From Tissierellales bacterium (lineage in GTDB: Bacteria > Bacillota > Clostridia > Tissierellales > Sedimentibacteraceae), in assembly GCA_018433765.1 (NCBI GenBank), contig JAHDQO010000025.1:1-35406 (forward strand): a stretch of DNA of 35,406 nt. The letters run 5' to 3'. A program made the translations under genes and the position numbers. This document shows positions 26,043 to 34,964 of this stretch, one piece after another. Below the pieces are notes generated by a model, which was not told the origin of the DNA, ran no database searches, and saw nothing but the letters and a program-made list of their open reading frames with translations. How positions within the stretch are numbered: the stretch's first letter is position 1; every line of letters starts with the position of its first letter.

Positions 26043-27680
26043 ATGTACAATAAAATATTAGTGTCAGCAGTAACAGCTTGTTGGGCTATTAGCGGATTAT
26101 ATAAGTTAAGATATTTTTTACATATGATGCAGTTAGAATCATACCAAAATGATAAATATATATCATGGATGAATAAGTCTAAAAACAAAGTTTTTACGAA
26201 AAGGTCTAAGATATTTTTAATTATATCTGTAGTACTTACATCTACATATTTAATAGTTAATTCATCTATAAAAAACAGTATGTATGTTTATTTACTAATA
26301 TTTTGGACTTTAGGGGTATTATTAACTTTAGACTATAAAAAATATGATACAAAAAAACCTCTAGTATTCACGCAAAGAGCAAAAAGATTATACATATTAT
26401 CAAGTTGTTCTCTTTTTGTAGATATGTTCATAACAATGTTTCTTGTAAAAATAATTACTAAAGATATGTTACTTTACTATCCTATTGTTTTAGCAGTATT
26501 ATCTATTATGTATTATTTTAATGCATATTATTTATTAATAGGTAACTATATTGCAAAACCTATAGAAAAGAAAGTAAATCTGAAATACTATAAAATGGCG
26601 TATAAAAAAGCTAGGTCTATTGATGACCTTACAACTGTTGGTATAACTGGAAGCTATGGAAAAACAAGCACTAAGTTTATTACTGCACAAATATTAGAAG
26701 AAAAATATAATACTTTAAAGACACCTGAAAGTTATAATACACCCATGGGTATAAGTAAAATAATAAATAATACATTAAATAAAGATTACAAAGTATTTGT
26801 TGTAGAACTTGGTGCTCAAAGAGTAGGAGAGATAAAAGAAGTAGCAGAGTTAACTAATCCTAAAATAGGAGTAATTACATCAATTGGAAAATGTCATTTA
26901 CAGACTTTTAAATCTATAGACAATATAATGAGAACGAAATATGAATTAATAGAACAGCTTCCAAACGATGGAGTAGCAATATTTAATTATGATAATGAAT
27001 ATGTAAAAAAGCTTGCTGATAAAACATTCAAAGAGAAAATAATTTATGGAATTGACAATATAGAAGACGTTGATATTTTTGCTACTGATATTAAAGTAAA
27101 TAAAAACGGTTCTACGTTTACATTATGTGATAAAGAAAGAGGAACTATAGAATGTAGTACTAAACTTTTAGGAAAACATAACATACTTAATATACTTGCA
27201 GGCGCAGCAGTAGGAAAGGCAGTAGGTCTGTCTTTATTTGAAATATCATCAGGAATAGAAAAAGTTGAACCTGTTGAGCATAGGTTACAATTAATAAATC
27301 CAGGTACTGGTGTTTTAGTTATTGATGATGCATTTAATTCTAATCCTGACGGAGCAAAAGCAGCTCTAGAAGTGCTAGATAAATTTGATGAAGGTAGAAA
27401 AATAATAGTTACTCCAGGTATGATAGAACTTGGAGATAAAGAAACTGAAGAAAACGAGAAATTTGGAGAAAATATTGCAAAAGTATGTGATTGCGTAATT
27501 TTAGTAGGTAAAAAAAGAACTACGCCAATATATAATGGATTAATAAATCAAAATTTTAATATGGATAATGTCATAGTAGTTAATTCACTTAAAGAAGTAA
27601 ATGCTAAAATACAAATGATAGTTAAGCCAAAAGATGTTGTACTATTTGAAAATGATTTACCAGATAATTATAATGAATAA
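26043..27680 (+). CDS. Membrane-anchored Mur ligase, MurF-like
   Basis: The N-terminal about 190 residues contain four or five hydrophobic segments (near 5-20, 55-75, 80-95, 115-140, 145-170) with a conserved-looking RYFLHMMQLESYQND start, in place of MurF's usual UDP-binding domain. The remainder is a Mur ligase: ATP loop GSYGKTS at 203-209, NTPMGISK, VVELGAQRVGEI, GKHNILNILAGAAVG and the C-domain VIDDAFNSNPDGAKAAL. MurF adds D-Ala-D-Ala to the UDP-MurNAc peptide, and ddl lies 35 bases downstream, so a related reaction is likely. Because the nucleotide-sugar domain is absent, it may act on a membrane-bound substrate such as a lipid-linked precursor. It ends with LFENDLPDNYNE. AGGAGTG precedes ATG 26043. 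Confidence 0.87.
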   Translation: MYNKILVSAVTACWAISGLYKLRYFLHMMQLESYQNDKYISWMNKSKNKVFTKRSKIFLIISVVLTSTYLIVNSSIKNSMYVYLLIFWTLGVLLTLDYKKYDTKKPLVFTQRAKRLYILSSCSLFVDMFITMFLVKIITKDMLLYYPIVLAVLSIMYYFNAYYLLIGNYIAKPIEKKVNLKYYKMAYKKARSIDDLTTVGITGSYGKTSTKFITAQILEEKYNTLKTPESYNTPMGISKIINNTLNKDYKVFVVELGAQRVGEIKEVAELTNPKIGVITSIGKCHLQTFKSIDNIMRTKYELIEQLPNDGVAIFNYDNEYVKKLADKTFKEKIIYGIDNIEDVDIFATDIKVNKNGSTFTLCDKERGTIECSTKLLGKHNILNILAGAAVGKAVGLSLFEISSGIEKVEPVEHRLQLINPGTGVLVIDDAFNSNPDGAKAALEVLDKFDEGRKIIVTPGMIELGDKETEENEKFGENIAKVCDCVILVGKKRTTPIYNGLINQNFNMDNVIVVNSLKEVNAKIQMIVKPKDVVLFENDLPDNYNE

Positions 27681-27715
27681 TATTATTATATATGAATAAT
27701 TAGGGAGGTTTTGAT

Positions 27716-28876
27716 TTGAAAAAAAAAGTAGGGATAATAATTGGTGGAAAATCTGTAGAACATGAGGTATCAATAGTTACTGGACTTCAAGTATTAGATA
27801 ATATAGATAAAAATAAATATGACCCTAAAATAATATATATAGATAAAGATAGTAAATGGTATTTAGGAAAATCACTGCATGATATAACTAATTTTAAAAA
27901 TAAGTCTTTTGATGACAAATATGAAGTATTACTTGGATTTGAAAATAACAAATTAATCCTATATCCGCATCCAAAAAATAAACAAGGACTTTTTAGTAAG
28001 AAAAAGCAAATTACTGAAGAAATTGATATAGTTTTCCCAGCTGTACATGGAACAAATGCAGAAGATGGAAGCTTGCAGGGAATGTTTGAGATGAATAATG
28101 TTACTTATGCATTTGGAAATGTATTAGCTTCATCTGTAGGTATGGATAAAATAATAATGAAAAAAATATTTGAAAATGAAACATTTCCTATAGTAGATTA
28201 CATATGGTTTTATAGAAGTAAATGGGAAAAAGATAAAGATAGCATAATAATGCAGGCAGAAAGTATAGGGTATCCTCTTATAGTAAAACCAGCTAACTTA
28301 GGCTCAAGTGTAGGAATAAGTAAGTCAAACACTAGAGAAGAGCTGATTACGTCTATAGAGATAGCTATATCCTATGGTAATAAAATAATTATAGAAAAAT
28401 GTATAAGTAATGTTAGAGAGATAAACTGTGCAGTTTTAGGAAGTGAAGACAATGTTATAGCTTCATTATGTGAGGAACCTTTGGGATGGGAAGACTTTTT
28501 AACATACGAAGACAAATATGTTAATAAAACTAAAGGTAAAAATTCAGAAAAAAGAAAAATTCCTGCAGATATCAGTAAAGAAAAAACAGAAGAAATACAA
28601 AATATTGCTATGAATGTATTTAAGTCAATAGATTGTAGTGGTGCTGCAAGGATAGATTTTTTATTTGATGGCAATAATATATATGTAAATGAAATAAATA
28701 CAATTCCCGGTTCTATAGCTTTTTATTTATGGGAACCAACTGGTATTCCATTTATGAAATTAATAACAAGAATAATAGAAATAGCAGAAAATGAACAAGA
28801 AAAGAAATTGAAAAACATAGTTTCATATGATATTGATTTATTAAGTAAAATGGCTCAAGGCGGTAAAAAAATGTAG
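27716..28876 (+). CDS. ddl: D-alanine-D-alanine ligase
   Basis: ATP-grasp enzyme that makes the D-Ala-D-Ala dipeptide for peptidoglycan. The N-terminus KVGIIIGGKSVEHEVS has the conserved Glu-His-Glu-Val-Ser. PAVHGTNAEDGSLQGM, the ATP-binding lysines in YPLIVKPANLGSSVGISK, and the metal-ligand IDFLFDGNNIYVNEINTIPG (named by its ends) are present. The omega loop FLTYEDKY resembles the Tyr-containing loop of D-Ala-D-Ala ligases rather than VanA. At 386 residues it is slightly long. It starts with TTG 27716, supported by GGGAGGT at 27703-27709; no better start exists. It follows the Mur ligase by 35 bases and probably feeds it. Confidence 0.94.
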   Translation: MKKKVGIIIGGKSVEHEVSIVTGLQVLDNIDKNKYDPKIIYIDKDSKWYLGKSLHDITNFKNKSFDDKYEVLLGFENNKLILYPHPKNKQGLFSKKKQITEEIDIVFPAVHGTNAEDGSLQGMFEMNNVTYAFGNVLASSVGMDKIIMKKIFENETFPIVDYIWFYRSKWEKDKDSIIMQAESIGYPLIVKPANLGSSVGISKSNTREELITSIEIAISYGNKIIIEKCISNVREINCAVLGSEDNVIASLCEEPLGWEDFLTYEDKYVNKTKGKNSEKRKIPADISKEKTEEIQNIAMNVFKSIDCSGAARIDFLFDGNNIYVNEINTIPGSIAFYLWEPTGIPFMKLITRIIEIAENEQEKKLKNIVSYDIDLLSKMAQGGKKM

Positions 28877-28892
28877 CAAAATAGGAGGAAAA

Positions 28893-31025
28893 ATGAATTT
28901 TAAAACAAAACTACTTTCTTTTATGTCAGAAGAAGCATACAAACCATTGTCTTTTCGTGAGTTATGCCGTATTTTTGATGCTGAGAAAGATATGAAAAAA
29001 GAATTACTAAACAGCTTAAATGAATTAGAAGATGAAGGAAAGATTATATTTACACGATCTGAGAGATACGGTATACCTGAAAGAATGAATCTGGTTGTTG
29101 GTTTAATTGAAGGAAATCAAAAAGGATATGCATTTTTAAGACCGGATATAAAAGAAATTCCTGATATTTTTGTTTCACCAACAGATATGAACGGAGCTAT
29201 GCATGGAGATAGAGTTATAGTGAGATTGATGAAGCCATCTATTGGATTAAAAAGTTCGGAAGCAAAAGTTATAAGGATTTTAGAAAGAGTAAATAAATTT
29301 GTAATTGGAACTTTTCAAAGAAGTAAAAATTTTGGATTTGTAGTTCCTGATGAAAAAAGAATATCTCACGATATATTTATTGCTAAGAGTGATTTTAATA
29401 ATGCAAAAGATGATCAAAAGGTAGTTGTAAAGATAACTGAATGGCCTGAAAAAAGGAAAAATCCTGAAGGTGAAATAATAGAAATAGTAGGGAATTCAGA
29501 TGATACAGCTACACATATAAATTCAATTTTAAAGAAACATAAAGTAAGAGAAGAATTTCCTAAAAGTGTTATAGATGAAGCTGAAAAAATTGAAGTAGAA
29601 ATAAGTGAGGAAGAAATAAATAAAAGAGTTGATTTAAGACAGCTTAAAATAATTACTATAGATGGAGCAGATGCTAAAGATTTAGATGATGCTGTTTATG
29701 TTGAAAAAGTTAGTGATGATAAATATAAGCTTGGTGTTCACATTGCAGATGTAACACATTATGTTAAAGAAAATTCTAAACTTGATAAAGAAGCAGTAAA
29801 AAGAGGAACCAGTATATACTTAGCTGATAGAGTAATACCTATGCTTCCTAAAATACTTTCTAATGGTGTATGTAGTTTAAGCCCTGATGAAGATAAACTT
29901 ACACTTTCAGTGGAAATGATAATAAATAGTAAAGGAAAAGTTGTACAATATGATATTTTTGAAAGTGTTATAAAAAGTTATGCAAGAATGACATATACAG
30001 ATGTGTCAGATATTCTTGAAAACAATGATGAGAAACTAATTGAAGAATATAAGGAAATAGTTCCTATGTTTAAACTCATGGAAGAGCTTAGTTTAATATT
30101 AAGAGATAAACGTGAAAGAAGAGGTTGTATAGATTTTGAGTTTGATGAAGCTAAGCTTGAATTAGATGAAAATGGAAAAGTTAAGGAAATTAAAAAATAT
30201 GAAAGAAGAATTTCAAATAAAATTATAGAAGAATTTATGCTTATTTGCAATGAAACAATTGCAGAAAACATGTATTGGGCAAATATTCCTTTTGTTTATA
30301 GAATACACGAAGACCCTGAAACTGAAAAAATATCTGATTTCAATAAATTTATATATAACTTTGGGTATATAATAAAAGGAAATCAAGAATTGCATCCAAA
30401 AGAATTACAGAATTTATTGAAGAAAGTAAAAGGAAAAAAAGAAGAAACAGTTATAAATACTATGATGCTTCGTTCCCTCAAAAAAGCTATATATAGCAGT
30501 GAATGTGTTGGACATTTTGGATTAGCAGCAGACTATTATTGTCATTTTACATCACCCATAAGAAGATATCCTGATTTGCAAATTCATAGAATTATAAAAG
30601 CTTTTATAAACAATAAATTAAATGAAAATAATATAAATAAACTTGAGGAACGTGTAGCAAATATTGCTGACAAATCATCTGCTATGGAAAGAATCGCAGA
30701 TGAAGTAGAAAGAGATACTAATGATGTTAGAATTGCTGAATTTATGTTAGACAAAATAGGTGAGAAATATGAAGGCATAATATCAAGTGTAACAAGCTTT
30801 GGAGTTTTTGTTGAGCTTGATAATACAGTTGAAGGACTCGTTCATATATCTAATATAATTGATGATTATTATCAATTTGATTCATCAAATCACTGCTTAA
30901 TAGGTGACCGTACAAGAAGAACACTAAAAATAGGTGATATAGTAAAAGTAAAAGTAGCAAAAGTTAATGTTGCAAAAGCTGAAATTGATTTTGTGTTTAT
31001 TGATGAAGAATCAAATAAAAATTGA
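28893..31025 (+). CDS. rnr: Ribonuclease R
   Basis: Processive 3'-5' exoribonuclease that degrades structured RNA and works with SmpB-tmRNA on stalled messages. An N-terminal helix-turn-helix (about 1-60) and two cold-shock domains (about 65-210) precede the RNB domain (about 240-590), whose metal-binding DGADAKDLDDAV has the four Asp residues, and HIADVTHYV follows. GHFGLAADYYCHFTSPIRRYPDL is the conserved RNB end (named by HFGLA and TSPIRRYPDL). An S1 domain ends the protein (about 625-705). Length 710 is normal. TAGGAGG at 28882-28888 precedes ATG 28893. Its TGA stop is embedded in the -35 box of the smpB promoter. Confidence 0.96.
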   Translation: MNFKTKLLSFMSEEAYKPLSFRELCRIFDAEKDMKKELLNSLNELEDEGKIIFTRSERYGIPERMNLVVGLIEGNQKGYAFLRPDIKEIPDIFVSPTDMNGAMHGDRVIVRLMKPSIGLKSSEAKVIRILERVNKFVIGTFQRSKNFGFVVPDEKRISHDIFIAKSDFNNAKDDQKVVVKITEWPEKRKNPEGEIIEIVGNSDDTATHINSILKKHKVREEFPKSVIDEAEKIEVEISEEEINKRVDLRQLKIITIDGADAKDLDDAVYVEKVSDDKYKLGVHIADVTHYVKENSKLDKEAVKRGTSIYLADRVIPMLPKILSNGVCSLSPDEDKLTLSVEMIINSKGKVVQYDIFESVIKSYARMTYTDVSDILENNDEKLIEEYKEIVPMFKLMEELSLILRDKRERRGCIDFEFDEAKLELDENGKVKEIKKYERRISNKIIEEFMLICNETIAENMYWANIPFVYRIHEDPETEKISDFNKFIYNFGYIIKGNQELHPKELQNLLKKVKGKKEETVINTMMLRSLKKAIYSSECVGHFGLAADYYCHFTSPIRRYPDLQIHRIIKAFINNKLNENNINKLEERVANIADKSSAMERIADEVERDTNDVRIAEFMLDKIGEKYEGIISSVTSFGVFVELDNTVEGLVHISNIIDDYYQFDSSNHCLIGDRTRRTLKIGDIVKVKVAKVNVAKAEIDFVFIDEESNKN

Positions 31026-31050
31026 CAAGTAACATTTTATTTGCTATAAT
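31022..31050 (+). promoter_or_regulatory. Consensus promoter of smpB-ssrA
   Basis: TTGACA at 31022-31027 and TATAAT at 31045-31050 with a 17-base spacer, a perfect housekeeping consensus. The -35 contains the stop codon of rnr (31023-31025). It probably drives smpB and, by read-through, the tmRNA 12 bases after it. Confidence 0.88.
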
Positions 31051-31088
31051 TTATTTCCGAACCAATCAATAAGAAGTGAAGTGATAAT

Positions 31089-31541
31089 ATGGATGGCAAA
31101 TTTAGAACAATTGCAAGAAACAAAAAAGCAAGACATGACTATTTCATTGAAGAAACATATGAAACAGGCATTGTGCTTGTTGGAACTGAAGTAAAGTCAA
31201 TTAGACAGGGAAAAATAAACTTAAAAGATTGTTATGCAAATATTAAAAATGGTGAAGTGTTTGTATACAATCTTCATATAAGTCCATATGAGCAGGGGAA
31301 CATATATAACGTAGACCCTGTAAGACCGAGAAAACTTCTTTTAAATAAGAGAGAAATTAGAAAATTGATTGGATATATTACTCAGCAAGGATATTCTCTA
31401 ATTCCATTAAGTGTTTATATGAAAAATGGTTTAGTAAAATTAGAGTTATCTGTTGCAAAAGGAAAAAAATTATATGATAAAAGACATGATATTGCTAAAA
31501 GAGATGCAGAAAGAAGAATGCAAAGAGCAAAATCATTATAG
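31089..31541 (+). CDS. smpB: SsrA-binding protein SmpB
   Basis: Binds the tRNA-like domain of tmRNA and delivers it to stalled ribosomes. The beta-barrel includes [40 protein letters not shown] and HISPYEQGN (key residues Glu of GTEVKS, Gly of RQGK). The C-terminal basic tail [28 protein letters not shown] inserts into the ribosome channel. Length 150 is normal. ATG 31089 has GAAGTGAAGTGA upstream, a modest ribosome binding site. The tmRNA begins 12 bases after the stop. Confidence 0.96.
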   Translation: MDGKFRTIARNKKARHDYFIEETYETGIVLVGTEVKSIRQGKINLKDCYANIKNGEVFVYNLHISPYEQGNIYNVDPVRPRKLLLNKREIRKLIGYITQQGYSLIPLSVYMKNGLVKLELSVAKGKKLYDKRHDIAKRDAERRMQRAKSL

Positions 31542-31553
31542 TCAAATTATTAT

Positions 31554-31905
31554 GGGGACGAAAATGGTTTCGACGGGGATACAGAAGTTGGATAAGCGAG
31601 TCGCTGTCGCCAAACAGCGTAAAAAGTGGCACTTAAATGTAAACGCAGAAGATAATAATTTTGCATTCGCTGCCTAATGCAGCGTGCTTCCTTTAGCAGT
31701 CCTGCCTGTTAAAGTGTAAGCATCATTATAAGCAGGGAACTACATTAGGGATTCTCTGACCTAATGTAGAAAAATTAGAGATAGCTGATTGTAAAGCTGG
31801 TCGGTAGGCGTTACATGAAGCGAAATTTTAAAATATCGACTGCACTCGGAGAAATTCCTATGGAAGTATTTTCGGACGTGGGTTCGACTCCCACCGTCTC
31901 CACCA
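31554..31905 (+). ncRNA. ssrA: Transfer-messenger RNA (tmRNA)
   Basis: Rescues stalled ribosomes and tags truncated proteins. The 5' end GGGGACG and 3' CGTCTCC form a seven-pair acceptor stem with the G-U at the third pair recognised by alanyl-tRNA synthetase. The hallmark GGTTTCGACGGGG is at 31566-31578, the T-arm GTGGG-TTCGACT-CCCAC at 31878-31894, and CCA is encoded at 31903-31905. The tag reading frame at 31645-31677 encodes AEDNNFAFAA then TAA; its Ala-Ala end is a protease degron. The length of 352 is normal. No clear promoter lies directly before it; co-transcription with smpB and 5' processing is likely. Confidence 0.96.
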
Positions 31906-31968
31906 TACATAAGAAATAATAAAAATAAAATATAGATTGAGAATAAATGTTTAGTAGAAAAATAAAAA

Positions 31969-31988
31969 GGTGGGATAAGAACCCACGT
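31969..31988 (-). repeat. Inverted near-copy of the tmRNA T-arm
   Basis: Read on the minus strand, 31988-31969 is identical to the tmRNA T-arm at 31876-31895 in 17 of 20 bases (ACGTGGGTTC, three differing bases, TCCCACC). On its own, GTGGG-N7-CCCAC forms a small hairpin, followed on the minus strand by a T-rich stretch. Confidence 0.75.
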
Positions 31989-32062
31989 AAAAGGCAAACT
32001 AATATATAAAAAAACAAAAAAATAACAACATAATAATAATTAATAATCTATCGGAGATATTC

Positions 32063-32092
32063 AAAACATACTAAATACAGGTATGTTTTTTT
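32063..32092 (+). terminator. Terminator downstream of tmRNA
   Basis: AAAACATAC (32063-32071) pairs with GTATGTTTT (32081-32089) around a 9-base loop, followed by T to 32092. It lies 158 bases after the mature tmRNA 3' end, so a 3' trailer would need trimming. Between 31906 and 32062 I see only the inverted T-arm copy. Confidence 0.85.
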
Positions 32093-32204
32093 ATTTGTTA
32101 AAAAACTCCTCATATGTATTAAATTAATATAATTGGACAATATATATCAGTAAAGTGTTAATTTATAGTTTGACTAATACGTATATGAAGGTAGAAATTA
32201 AAAA

Positions 32205-33119
32205 ATGGAAGAAAAGATTCTTGTTTTAAAGAATGTAAAAAAAAGAATAAATAAAAGAGAAATAATAAAAGGTATAAGCTTTGAAATCGAAAAAGGAGAT
32301 ATACTTGGTTTTTTAGGGCCGAATGGGTCAGGAAAAACAACTACTCTTAGAATGATTGTAGGGTTATCTAAACCAACAGATGGAGAAATAACTATATGTG
32401 GAGATTCAATAACTAGAAGTTATGTAAAAGCTATGACAAACGTAGGTTGTATAATAGAAGGGCCAGATTTGTACAATTATCTTACAGGTTTTGATAATCT
32501 TGAAATGCTAGGTTATATGAATAAAAATGTAACAAAAAAAGATATTATGGACTCTGTTGAATTACTCGGAATGAAAAATAGAATTCATGATAAAGTAAAT
32601 ACTTATTCTTTAGGTATGAAGCAAAGATTAGGATTAGCACAAGCACTTCTTCATAAACCAAAATTACTTGTCTTAGATGAGCCAACAAACGGATTAGATC
32701 CTTTAGGAATAACTGAGTTTAGGAATATAATTATAAACCTTGCTAAAGAAAAGGGAATTTCTATTTTAATATCAAGTCATCTAATTTCTGAAGTACAATT
32801 GATGTGTAATAAAGTCTCAATTATTAACAATGGAAAAGTACTAAAAAACATATCTGTAGAAGAATTAGTTAATTCTGGAGAGGTAGTTTGGATTCTAAAT
32901 GATAATGAAAAAGGAAAAAATTTCTTAAAAAAACGCTGGGGAATACATACTAAAATAATTAATGATAAACTAGAAGGTAATTTTGATGATATTTCAGTGA
33001 TAGAAAATATAAATTCTTCAATAATACGTGAAGGACTTAAAATAAAGTTTGTTGAAAGAAAGCCAAAAACGCTTGAAGAATTATTTTTAAAACTTACAGA
33101 AGGCAATCAAATAATCTAG
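32205..33119 (+). CDS. ABC transporter ATP-binding protein, BcrA/NatA type
   Basis: ATPase of an ABC-2 type exporter. Walker A GPNGSGKT at 38-45, signature SLGMKQRLG, Walker B LLVLDEPTNGLDP and the switch His in SSHLISEV are intact. The about 70-residue C-terminal extension is typical of the BcrA/antibiotic-resistance-like group. Length 304 is normal. The permease gene follows 7 bases later. The substrate is unknown: peptide antibiotic resistance, lantibiotic immunity, ion extrusion and lipid export are all possible. The ribosome binding site is weak (GAAGGT about 13 bases upstream). No clear promoter was found between the terminator at 32092 and the start. Confidence 0.92.
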   Translation: MEEKILVLKNVKKRINKREIIKGISFEIEKGDILGFLGPNGSGKTTTLRMIVGLSKPTDGEITICGDSITRSYVKAMTNVGCIIEGPDLYNYLTGFDNLEMLGYMNKNVTKKDIMDSVELLGMKNRIHDKVNTYSLGMKQRLGLAQALLHKPKLLVLDEPTNGLDPLGITEFRNIIINLAKEKGISILISSHLISEVQLMCNKVSIINNGKVLKNISVEELVNSGEVVWILNDNEKGKNFLKKRWGIHTKIINDKLEGNFDDISVIENINSSIIREGLKIKFVERKPKTLEELFLKLTEGNQII

Positions 33120-33126
33120 TAAAGAG

Positions 33127-34140
33127 GTGTCGAATATTTTAAAGTTAATTCAAAATGAAATGATAAAAATAATTTATAAGAAAAGATTATTTCTAATTTT
33201 TGTTTTGATATTAGTATTAATATCATTATTTGTATATGGTGAGAGCTATACATACAAAAATACTATAAATAGGTATCAAAATAATAGTAATAATACTACT
33301 GATTATGATTGGAAAAATTTAGTCCAACAGCAAATTGATGATATGAGAACAAGATTAGATAGTCCATATATACAAGAAAATAGTATTAATTCAGTTAAAA
33401 TAAAAATTGAACAATTAGAGTATTATATTGATCAAGATATAAATCCTATAACTCCTAGTGCAGCAAGATTTACAGTACAATTTATGGAGCAGGGAGTTTA
33501 TATGTTTTTACCTTTATTAATAATTTTATTGGCAGCAGATATGGTATCTGGAGAATTTTCTAATAAGACAGTAAAATTACTATTATCAAGAGCTGTTCCA
33601 AGATGGAAGATACTTTTAAGTAAATTTCTTGTGTTACTAATAATGACAACTATAGTAATATTGTTTACGGCAGTTATATCAATTATTGTATCAAAAATTG
33701 TTTTTAAAATATGGGGATTTAATGAGCCAGTAGTTACTGGATTTAAAGTCATTAATGGTATGTTAGATTCATCATCTGTTATTCAAGTAACTCAGTGGCA
33801 GTATATTATACTTATATATTCGTTAGGCTGGTATGTTGCTGTTATTATAGGAAGTATTTCTTTTATGATTTCAGTATTAGTAAGAAGCACTGCAACTTCT
33901 ATAGGTATTATGATGGCAGCAATAATTTGTGGCGAATTTATGCAATTTTTTCTAGCAGATTGGAATTTAGTTAAGTATTTTTTTGTTACAAACTTAAATT
34001 TGACTAAATATCTTACTGGATCTTATCAGCCAATAGAAGGTATGAGTCTAGTTTTTTCAATTATGATTCTTTTCATATGGGCAATAATCTCATTAATTAT
34101 TAGCTTCGGAGTATTTACAAAACAAGATGTTTTAGTATAA
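33127..34140 (+). CDS. ABC-2 type transporter permease
   Basis: Membrane partner of the preceding ATPase. The N-terminus LKLIQNEMIKIIYKKR followed by the first helix is typical of ABC-2 permeases. A large extracellular loop (about 40-120) rich in Asn and Gln comes next, then five or so helices (near 125-145, 170-195, 230-255, 260-280, 305-330). ADMVSGEFSNKTVKLLLSR (GEFSNKT to LLLSR) is the family coupling region. The start is uncertain: GTG 33127 lies inside the best ribosome binding site AGAGGTG (33123-33129). An ATT at 33136 is at ideal spacing, and the next ATG is 33163. Confidence 0.88.
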   Translation: MSNILKLIQNEMIKIIYKKRLFLIFVLILVLISLFVYGESYTYKNTINRYQNNSNNTTDYDWKNLVQQQIDDMRTRLDSPYIQENSINSVKIKIEQLEYYIDQDINPITPSAARFTVQFMEQGVYMFLPLLIILLAADMVSGEFSNKTVKLLLSRAVPRWKILLSKFLVLLIMTTIVILFTAVISIIVSKIVFKIWGFNEPVVTGFKVINGMLDSSSVIQVTQWQYIILIYSLGWYVAVIIGSISFMISVLVRSTATSIGIMMAAIICGEFMQFFLADWNLVKYFFVTNLNLTKYLTGSYQPIEGMSLVFSIMILFIWAIISLIISFGVFTKQDVLV

Positions 34141-34151
34141 GGAGGTATATT

Positions 34152-34964
34152 GTGAGAAAAAAAATTATGTGTTCATTAATCTTATTTATTTCAATAATAC
34201 TAACTATAATTTTTGTTGGAGGTTTTACTACATCTATATACATAACATCTTCTAAGCAAAGCATAAAGACTAAACAACAAAATTCAGAAGCTGAAATTGA
34301 AAAAGTAAAAATTGATGATAAAAAAATTTCAGAATTAGATTCACAAAATTATAATATTTTAGTTATGGGAGATTCTCTTGCATTTGGGACGGGAGATGAA
34401 ACAGGAGATGGATTTGGCATTGGTTTGTCAAAATTATGGAAAGATAAAACCAATAAAGAGATACAAGTTAATAATCTTGCAGTAAATGGTGCAGTATCGT
34501 CTGATTTGTTTCAGGTAGCTAGTAATGAGTCGACACTACTTCCAATAAAAAATGCTGATATTGTTATTATATCTATAGGTGGTAATGATATTACAAAATT
34601 AAAGGATGTACAGTCAAATTTGATTTATAATGAATTTCAAGGAGTTATGGATAATTATAATTTAAATTTGAAGAATATTCTGAATTTAATAAGAGATGTA
34701 AATGAAACCTGTATAGTAGTTTTTATCGGACTATATAATCCTTTTGGGAAAGAAATTACTACAGATAATATAAAAATCTTAAATAATTGGAATTATGAGA
34801 CAATGCAGATTATAGCAGAATATGACAATATGGTATTTGTTCCTACATATGATTTATTCAAATATAACATTGCCAGTTATCTTACAATAGATAATTTCCA
34901 TCCTAATGCAGATGGATATAAAGCAATATCTAATAGAATATTTGACGTATTACAGAATTATTAA
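34152..34964 (+). CDS. Membrane-anchored SGNH/GDSL hydrolase
   Basis: Predicted extracytoplasmic esterase or acylhydrolase. An N-terminal signal anchor (about 6-29) is followed by a Lys/Gln-rich linker (about 33-62). The SGNH blocks are VMGDSLAFG with Ser75, IGGNDI with Asn145, and DNFHPNADGY with Asp247 and His250; all catalytic residues are present. At 270 residues it is typical of the lipase/acylhydrolase GDSL family acting on lipids or cell-wall polymer esters. GGAGG at 34141-34145 precedes GTG 34152, 11 bases after the permease stop, so it is probably in the same operon. A role in trimming or esterifying something moved by the transporter is inference. Confidence 0.87.
   Translation: MRKKIMCSLILFISIILTIIFVGGFTTSIYITSSKQSIKTKQQNSEAEIEKVKIDDKKISELDSQNYNILVMGDSLAFGTGDETGDGFGIGLSKLWKDKTNKEIQVNNLAVNGAVSSDLFQVASNESTLLPIKNADIVIISIGGNDITKLKDVQSNLIYNEFQGVMDNYNLNLKNILNLIRDVNETCIVVFIGLYNPFGKEITTDNIKILNNWNYETMQIIAEYDNMVFVPTYDLFKYNIASYLTIDNFHPNADGYKAISNRIFDVLQNY

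Noticed and set aside
31453-31677. Plus-strand open frame ending in the tmRNA tag
   Set aside because: It overlaps smpB in another frame and runs into the tmRNA; only the tag codons 31645-31677 are translated, by trans-translation.
31761-32017. Minus-strand open frames across the tmRNA 3' half
   Set aside because: They are antisense to a confident tmRNA. Proteins from this position, with the VGVEPTSE-like motif, are a known artefact of translating the complement of the conserved 3' end.
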